Shown: one piece after another, positions 5,224-9,351 of the stretch
Layout: each line of letters opens with the position of its first letter
Numbering within the stretch: position 1 is the first letter of the stretch
Assembly (NCBI GenBank): GCA_013349735.1
Contig: DUZC01000066.1
Span: forward strand, 1 to 9,351
DNA: 9,351 nucleotides
Source of the DNA: Rhodospirillaceae bacterium
Lineage (GTDB): Bacteria > Pseudomonadota > Alphaproteobacteria > Rhodospirillales > Magnetospirillaceae
Reading direction: 5' to 3'
The notes under the pieces: generated by a model
Databases searched by the model: none
What the model saw: only the letters and a program-made list of their open reading frames with translations
Told to the model about the DNA's origin: nothing
Made by a program: the position numbers and the translations under genes

Positions 5224-8169
5224 TCAGGATTTGGTTATCAGCTGTGTTGGGGCCTTGATGACCCGTTTAAATGGCTCATGCAGATCATCGAACGGTGTGC
5301 CCAACGCCTGTTGAACCAGCGAAATCTGTTCTTCCACGTGGTTTTTGTGCAATCCGGTGGCAGGGGAAGCCGCCGCTTTGCGCCCGGCATAACCGGCCTT
5401 GCGCTGCTTGCGCCCCAGATCCTCAAGAATAAAAGCGAGCCGCCGGTCGACGAAAGTCCAACCGCCCATATTGGCGGGTTCCTCCTGACACCAAACCACC
5501 TCGGCTTTGTCATAGCGCTTAATTTCCCGGGCCAGCGTTTCCTTGGGCCAGGGATAAAGCTGTTCAACCCGCAACAGCGCGACATCTTTGATGCCCTGTT
5601 TGGTCCGTTCCTCCAGCAGGTCATAATAGACTTTGCCCGAACAAAGCACGACCCGACGAACCTTACCGTCGGCCACCAGCTTTTCGGTTTCCGGCAAGAC
5701 CCGGTGGAAGCGCGAGCCATCGCCCATGGCCGCCAGTTCGCTGACCGCGAGACGATGACGCAGCAGCGACTTTGGCGTCATTATGACCAGTGGCTTGCGG
5801 TAATTGCGCCGCATCTGCCGGCGCAAGGCATGAAAATAATTGGCCGGCGTGGTGATGTTGCAAACCTGCCAATTTTCTTCGGCCGACATTTGCAAATAAC
5901 GCTCTAGGCGCGCCGAACTATGCTCGGGGCCTTGGCCTTCATAGCCATGAGGCAAAAGCATAACCAGACCCGACATGCGCAGCCACTTCACTTCGCCGGA
6001 TGAAATGAACTGGTCAATGATCACCTGGGCGCCATTGGCGAAGTCACCGAATTGTCCTTCCCATAGAATCAGCGACGATGGCTCGGAAAGGGAATATCCA
6101 TATTCGTACCCCAAAACGCCTTCTTCGGACAAAAGCGAGTCAATCACCTCAAACGGGGCCTGGCCCGGTCGCAGGTGATTGAGCGGTACAAAGCGGTCCT
6201 CGGTTTCCTGGTCAACCAAAACCGAATGACGCTGCGAGAAGGTTCCCCGACCGCAATCCTGCCCCGACAGTCTGACCGGCGTTCCCTCGACCAACAAGGT
6301 CCCAAAGGCCAAAGCCTCGGCCGTGGCCCAGTCAATGCCCTGACCGCTTTCAATCATTTCCCGCTTGGCTTCCAATTGGCGGATGATCTTGCGATTAACG
6401 TTGAAATTCTCGGGAACGGCGGAAAGGACCCGACCGACCTCGCGCAAGACATCAACGGCGACATCGGTATTTTCGTCGCGCAATTCCTCTTCGCCGGCCA
6501 GAGCCCCGAGGCCAGCCCATTTGCCCTCGAGCCAGTCCGCCTTGTTAACTTTGTAGGATTTGGCCGCGATGAAGTCCTGCTCAAGTTTTTGGATGAAATC
6601 CTTGACCATCTGCTCGGCATCGGCGGCGGTAATGACCCCCTCGGCCACCAGTTTGTCAGCATAAATTTGACGGGTGGTGGGATGAGAGCCAATCAACCGA
6701 TACATCAGCGGCTGCGTAAAAGCCGGTTCGTCCCCTTCGTTATGGCCATGGCGGCGATAGCAAACCAGATCGATCACCACATCGGACTTAAACTGCTGGC
6801 GGAACTCTGTGGCGATTCGCGCGGCATGCACCACCGCTTCGGGATCATCCCCATTCACATGCAGAATCGGCGCCTGCACCATTTTCGCCACATCGGTGCA
6901 ATAGGGCCCGGATCTTGAATATTGTGGTGCCGTGGTAAAGCCAATCTGATTATTGACCACGACATGAACGGTGCCGCCGGTGGTATAGCCCTTGATCTGG
7001 CTCATGGCGAAACATTCATGGACCACGCCCTGGCCGGCGAAAGCGGCATCGCCATGGATCAGCAAACCCATACATTGGGTCCGGTCCAAATCGCCGCGCT
7101 GCGCTTGCTTGGCGCGCACCTTACCCAACACGACCGGATCAACCACCTCGAGATGCGATGGATTGGCCGTCAGCGACAAATGCACCACCGTCCCGTCAAA
7201 ATCACGGTCGGCCGAAGTGCCAAGATGGTATTTGACATCGCCTGACCCCTGCACTTCTTCGGGCTTGGCGGGATTACCCTGAAATTCCGAGAAAAGCGCG
7301 ACATAGGGCTTCTTCAGGAAATTGGTCAGCACATTCAGCCGTCCACGATGCGCCATACCAAGCGCCACATTGCGCAGGCCCATTTGGCTGCCGCGCTTCA
7401 GAATCTGTTCCAAGGCCGGGATCAGCGATTCGGCACCTTCCAGGCCAAAGCGCTTCGTGCCGGTATATTTCATCTGCAGGAACCGCTCCAGACCCTCGGC
7501 CTCAACCAGCCGCTCCAGGATCGCCTTTTTCCCCCGCTCGGTGAACTCGGTCTGATTCCGAATGGATTCCATACGCTTTTGAATCCAGGCCTTCTGATCC
7601 GGATCCTGGATATGCATGAACTCGACACCGATCGTTCCGCAATAGGTCGCCTGGACCACATTGATGATGGTCTTAAGGGGGGCGGTTTCAAGTCCAAGGA
7701 CATTGTCGATAAAGATTTCCCGGCCCAGATCGGCTTCGGTAAAGCCATAGCTGCGGTAATCGAGTTCCGGGTGCGGCTCGGGCTTATGCAGCCCAAGGGG
7801 ATCAAGATTGGCCTGCAGATGCCCGCGCACCCGATAGGCGCGGATAAACATCAGAGCACGAATTGAATCAAGCGTCGATTTGCGGACGTCTTCAACCGAC
7901 GGCGCGGCGGCTGCCGGCTTGCCTTTGCCGTCAGCTTTTTTGACCGGCGGCGGTTCATCCAAGGGGGCCCCGATGACCTTGGACCCGTTGCGGTTCCAAG
8001 GGGCACCGCGCAATTCCGCCAGAACGGCGCGGCCATCATCGTTCAAACCGCCGAAAAACTGCGCCCAATCCGCATCAACCGCCCCAGGATCCTCGGCATA
8101 ACGGGCGTAGAGTTCTGAAACATATGTGGCATTGGCGCCAGTAAGAAAGGACGTCTGGTTTTGCTGCAT
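5224..8169 (-). CDS. sucA: 2-oxoglutarate dehydrogenase E1, thiamine diphosphate-dependent
   Basis: E1 decarboxylates 2-oxoglutarate using thiamine diphosphate and Mg2+ and succinylates the lipoyl group of SucB. It commits carbon to succinyl-CoA. The 981 residues are slightly longer than the Escherichia coli enzyme. The N-terminal E2-binding segment is about 5-42 (FLTGANATYVSELYARY region), followed by a Pro/Lys/Ala linker (about 65-92). The cofactor domain holds LGMAHRGRLNVL (His274), TANPSHLEVVDPV (His339), the thiamine-diphosphate motif GDAAF (373-377) ending in NNQIG (406-410), and RRHGHNEGDEPAF (472-484). The pyrimidine-binding domain holds GQDCGRGTFSQRHSV (636-650), WEGQFGDFANGAQ (703-715) and LLPHGYEGQGPEHSSAR (738-754). 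A C-terminal domain follows. Nothing is missing. The ATG has no ribosome binding site at the normal distance. The only good one is 33 bases upstream, behind a hairpin. Confidence 0.97.
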   Translation of the reverse strand: MQQNQTSFLTGANATYVSELYARYAEDPGAVDADWAQFFGGLNDDGRAVLAELRGAPWNRNGSKVIGAPLDEPPPVKKADGKGKPAAAAPSVEDVRKSTLDSIRALMFIRAYRVRGHLQANLDPLGLHKPEPHPELDYRSYGFTEADLGREIFIDNVLGLETAPLKTIINVVQATYCGTIGVEFMHIQDPDQKAWIQKRMESIRNQTEFTERGKKAILERLVEAEGLERFLQMKYTGTKRFGLEGAESLIPALEQILKRGSQMGLRNVALGMAHRGRLNVLTNFLKKPYVALFSEFQGNPAKPEEVQGSGDVKYHLGTSADRDFDGTVVHLSLTANPSHLEVVDPVVLGKVRAKQAQRGDLDRTQCMGLLIHGDAAFAGQGVVHECFAMSQIKGYTTGGTVHVVVNNQIGFTTAPQYSRSGPYCTDVAKMVQAPILHVNGDDPEAVVHAARIATEFRQQFKSDVVIDLVCYRRHGHNEGDEPAFTQPLMYRLIGSHPTTRQIYADKLVAEGVITAADAEQMVKDFIQKLEQDFIAAKSYKVNKADWLEGKWAGLGALAGEEELRDENTDVAVDVLREVGRVLSAVPENFNVNRKIIRQLEAKREMIESGQGIDWATAEALAFGTLLVEGTPVRLSGQDCGRGTFSQRHSVLVDQETEDRFVPLNHLRPGQAPFEVIDSLLSEEGVLGYEYGYSLSEPSSLILWEGQFGDFANGAQVIIDQFISSGEVKWLRMSGLVMLLPHGYEGQGPEHSSARLERYLQMSAEENWQVCNITTPANYFHALRRQMRRNYRKPLVIMTPKSLLRHRLAVSELAAMGDGSRFHRVLPETEKLVADGKVRRVVLCSGKVYYDLLEERTKQGIKDVALLRVEQLYPWPKETLAREIKRYDKAEVVWCQEEPANMGGWTFVDRRLAFILEDLGRKQRKAGYAGRKAAASPATGLHKNHVEEQISLVQQALGTPFDDLHEPFKRVIKAPTQLITKS

Positions 8170-8179
8170 CTGACGCTGT

Positions 8180-8209
8180 GGGCGCGGCTCAACACCGCGC
8201 CCCCTCCTT
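8180..8209 (-). promoter_or_regulatory. Hairpin-spaced ribosome binding site of sucA
   Basis: Read on the minus strand, AAGGAGG (8209-8203) is followed without a gap by GGGCGCGG (8202-8195), a seven-base loop, and its exact complement CCGCGCCC (8187-8180). Ten more bases (8179-8170) lead to the sucA ATG at 8169. Linear spacing from Shine-Dalgarno to ATG is 33 bases, far too long. If the eight-base-pair stem folds, the effective spacing falls to ten bases. No other purine-rich site exists near the ATG and no alternative in-frame start is present. Structure-mediated spacing of this kind is known from phage T4 gene 38. Its use here is inference. Confidence 0.65.
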
Positions 8210-8226
8210 GAGTTGCCATTCCCCTA

Positions 8227-8252
8227 CCCCGCCGTTGCCCTTCACGGCGGGG
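8227..8252 (-). other. Strong stem-loop between sucD and sucA
   Basis: CCCCGCCGT and ACGGCGGGG form a perfect nine-base-pair stem with an eight-base loop (8236-8243). It lies 16 bases after the sucD stop and about 57 bases before the sucA ATG. No T-run follows on the minus strand, so it is not a standard intrinsic terminator. It may be an intercistronic element that stabilises the sucCD transcript end, a processing site or a partial attenuator. Confidence 0.7.
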
Positions 8253-8268
8253 GTCGATCGTCAGGTCC

Positions 8269-9144
8269 TTAGCCCTTCAGCACCTTAAGCATGGTGCTGC
8301 CCAGCGAAGCCGGCGAGTCGGCGACATGAACCCCTGCACTTTTCAGGGCCTCGATCTTATCGCCTGCGCCGCCTTTGCCACCAGAGATAATGGCGCCGGC
8401 ATGGCCCATGCGACGACCGGGAGGCGCCGTCAACCCGGCAATAAACCCAACCACCGGTTTCTTTACTTTAGCCTTTTTCAGGAGCTCGGCACCATCTTCT
8501 TCCGCCGAACCACCAATTTCACCGATCATGACGATGGCCTGGGTCTCGGGGTCCGCCAGGAACAGTTCCAAAGCATCAACAAAGTTGGTGCCGTTGACCG
8601 GATCACCGCCAATGCCGATGCAGGTGGTCTGCCCCAGACCCGCCGCCGTTGTCTGCGCCACCGCCTCATAGGTCAGTGTACCGGAACGCGAGACAATACC
8701 GATCTTGCCACGGGAGTGAATATGGCCGGGCATGATGCCGATTTTGCATTCGCCGGGCGTAATAATGCCTGGGCAATTAGGCCCGATCAGTCGGGTCTTG
8801 GACCCCGCCAGGGCCCGCTTCACCGCCAGCATGTCGATGACGGGAATGCCTTCGGTGATGCAGACGGCCAAGTCCAGACCGGCATCGATGGCTTCCAGAA
8901 TGGCGTCCCCGGCAAAGGGTGGCGGCACATAGATGACGCTGGCATTGCAGCCGGTCTTGGCTCTGGCCTCGGCCACGGTATTGAATACCGGCAGGTCGAG
9001 ATGCTTGGTTCCGCCCTTGCCAGGCGTGACGCCCCCCACCATCTTGGTGCCATAGGCGATGGCCTGCTCGGAATGGAAGGTGCCCTGGGCTCCCGTGAAG
9101 CCCTGACAGATCACCTTGGTTTCCTTGTTGACGAGAACGGCCAT
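8269..9144 (-). CDS. sucD: Succinyl-CoA synthetase alpha subunit
   Basis: The alpha subunit binds CoA and carries the phosphohistidine intermediate. With SucC it converts succinyl-CoA, phosphate and a nucleoside diphosphate into succinate, CoA and a nucleoside triphosphate. The 291 residues match the family. The N-terminal CoA-binding Rossmann domain has GFTGAQGTFHSE (15-26) and the loop with Lys43 (TPGKGG). Then come IGPNCPGIITPG (120-131) and VSRSGTLTYE (151-160). The C-terminal ligase domain holds the active-site His248 in GRRMGHAGAI. The ATG at 9144 shares one base with the sucC stop (TAATG) and has AAGGAGG seven bases upstream, so the two subunits are translationally coupled. Two stem-loops separate it from sucA, the only long gap in the operon. 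Confidence 0.97.
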   Translation of the reverse strand: MAVLVNKETKVICQGFTGAQGTFHSEQAIAYGTKMVGGVTPGKGGTKHLDLPVFNTVAEARAKTGCNASVIYVPPPFAGDAILEAIDAGLDLAVCITEGIPVIDMLAVKRALAGSKTRLIGPNCPGIITPGECKIGIMPGHIHSRGKIGIVSRSGTLTYEAVAQTTAAGLGQTTCIGIGGDPVNGTNFVDALELFLADPETQAIVMIGEIGGSAEEDGAELLKKAKVKKPVVGFIAGLTAPPGRRMGHAGAIISGGKGGAGDKIEALKSAGVHVADSPASLGSTMLKVLKG

Positions 9145-9351
9145 TACGCAGCCTCCTTAACGGCTTTCACCATCTTTTCGGCGGCGTCCGCCAAATTGTC
9201 CGCAGAGATGATCGGCAAGCCCGATTGCGACAGAATCTTCTTGCCCAACTCGACATTCGTTCCTTCGAGCCGCACCACCAGGGGTACATTGAGACTGACC
9301 TCGCGGGCAGCGGCCACGACCCCTTCGGCGATGACGTCACAGCGCATGATC
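9144..9351 (-). CDS. sucC: Succinyl-CoA synthetase beta subunit, C-terminal part only
   Basis: Only the last 68 codons are in the window. The frame is still open at base 9351. The visible protein contains MRCDVIAEGVVAAAREV, then VPLVVRLEGTNVELG and GLPIISADNLADAAEKMV. This is the typical C-terminus of the beta subunit, whose ATP-grasp domain would lie upstream. The internal Met at 9347 is not the start. The C-terminal region forms the subunit interface and helps position the nucleotide specificity and power helices. The stop TAA overlaps the sucD ATG by one base, giving the stoichiometric pairing usual for sucCD. Confidence 0.95.
   Translation of the reverse strand, partial: IMRCDVIAEGVVAAAREVSLNVPLVVRLEGTNVELGKKILSQSGLPIISADNLADAAEKMVKAVKEAA

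Noticed and set aside
5146..5907. Plus-strand frames antisense to sucA (for example 5146-5907 and 6175-6918)
   Set aside because: The third-position bias of sucA opens the opposite strand. The translations show no recognisable fold or family, and sucA is intact beneath them.
8193..8195. GTG at 8195 with the AAGGAGG seven bases upstream, as a leader peptide before sucA
   Set aside because: It is out of frame with sucA and would run well over 40 codons into the sucA coding region. Nothing in its translation looks like a leader. The hairpin-spaced sucA site explains the SD better.
1..9351. CRISPR arrays, insertion sequences, tRNA, rRNA or a dif site
   Set aside because: No tandem direct repeats, transposase frames, cloverleaf sequences or dif-like palindrome were seen. 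The xerC gene alone does not imply a nearby dif.

Overview
This window reads as a chromosomal segment of an alphaproteobacterium, most likely of the Rhodospirillales type. The clues are GC-rich coding sequence, the gene order sucC-sucD-sucA-sucB-lpd on one strand, and SucA, SucB and Lpd sequences of alphaproteobacterial type. The genus assignment is inference. No insertion sequence, CRISPR array, tRNA or rRNA was seen. Most of the window is core metabolism.

Right part (about 2569-9351, minus strand): a tightly packed operon for the middle of the TCA cycle. In transcription order it holds the last 68 codons of sucC, then sucD (succinyl-CoA synthetase), sucA (2-oxoglutarate dehydrogenase E1), sucB (dihydrolipoyl succinyltransferase E2) and lpd (dihydrolipoyl dehydrogenase E3). 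SucA, SucB and Lpd form the 2-oxoglutarate dehydrogenase complex, which makes succinyl-CoA. SucCD converts succinyl-CoA to succinate with formation of a nucleoside triphosphate. All recognisable catalytic motifs are intact. Gaps are -1, 97-99, 17 and 22 bases. Only the sucD-sucA gap is longer, and it holds two strong hairpins. One of them sits exactly between a strong Shine-Dalgarno sequence and the sucA ATG.

Middle part (about 2035-2578): a small divergent region. On the plus strand lies a 73-codon gene of unknown function. Its stop codon overlaps the lpd stop within a 10-base palindrome. On the minus strand lies a 46-codon lipoprotein gene that starts with TTG. Its stop codon overlaps the TTG start of the next gene as TTGA.

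Left part (1-2038): a 12-helix major facilitator transporter on the minus strand, probably translationally coupled to the small lipoprotein. Convergent to it, and overlapping its 3' end by 19 bases, is xerC on the plus strand, cut at its 5' end by the window edge.

I see no obviously new multi-gene system. The points most worth a second look are the hairpin-spaced ribosome binding site of sucA, the hidden lipoprotein gene coupled to the transporter, and the two tail-to-tail gene overlaps that leave no room for ordinary terminators.
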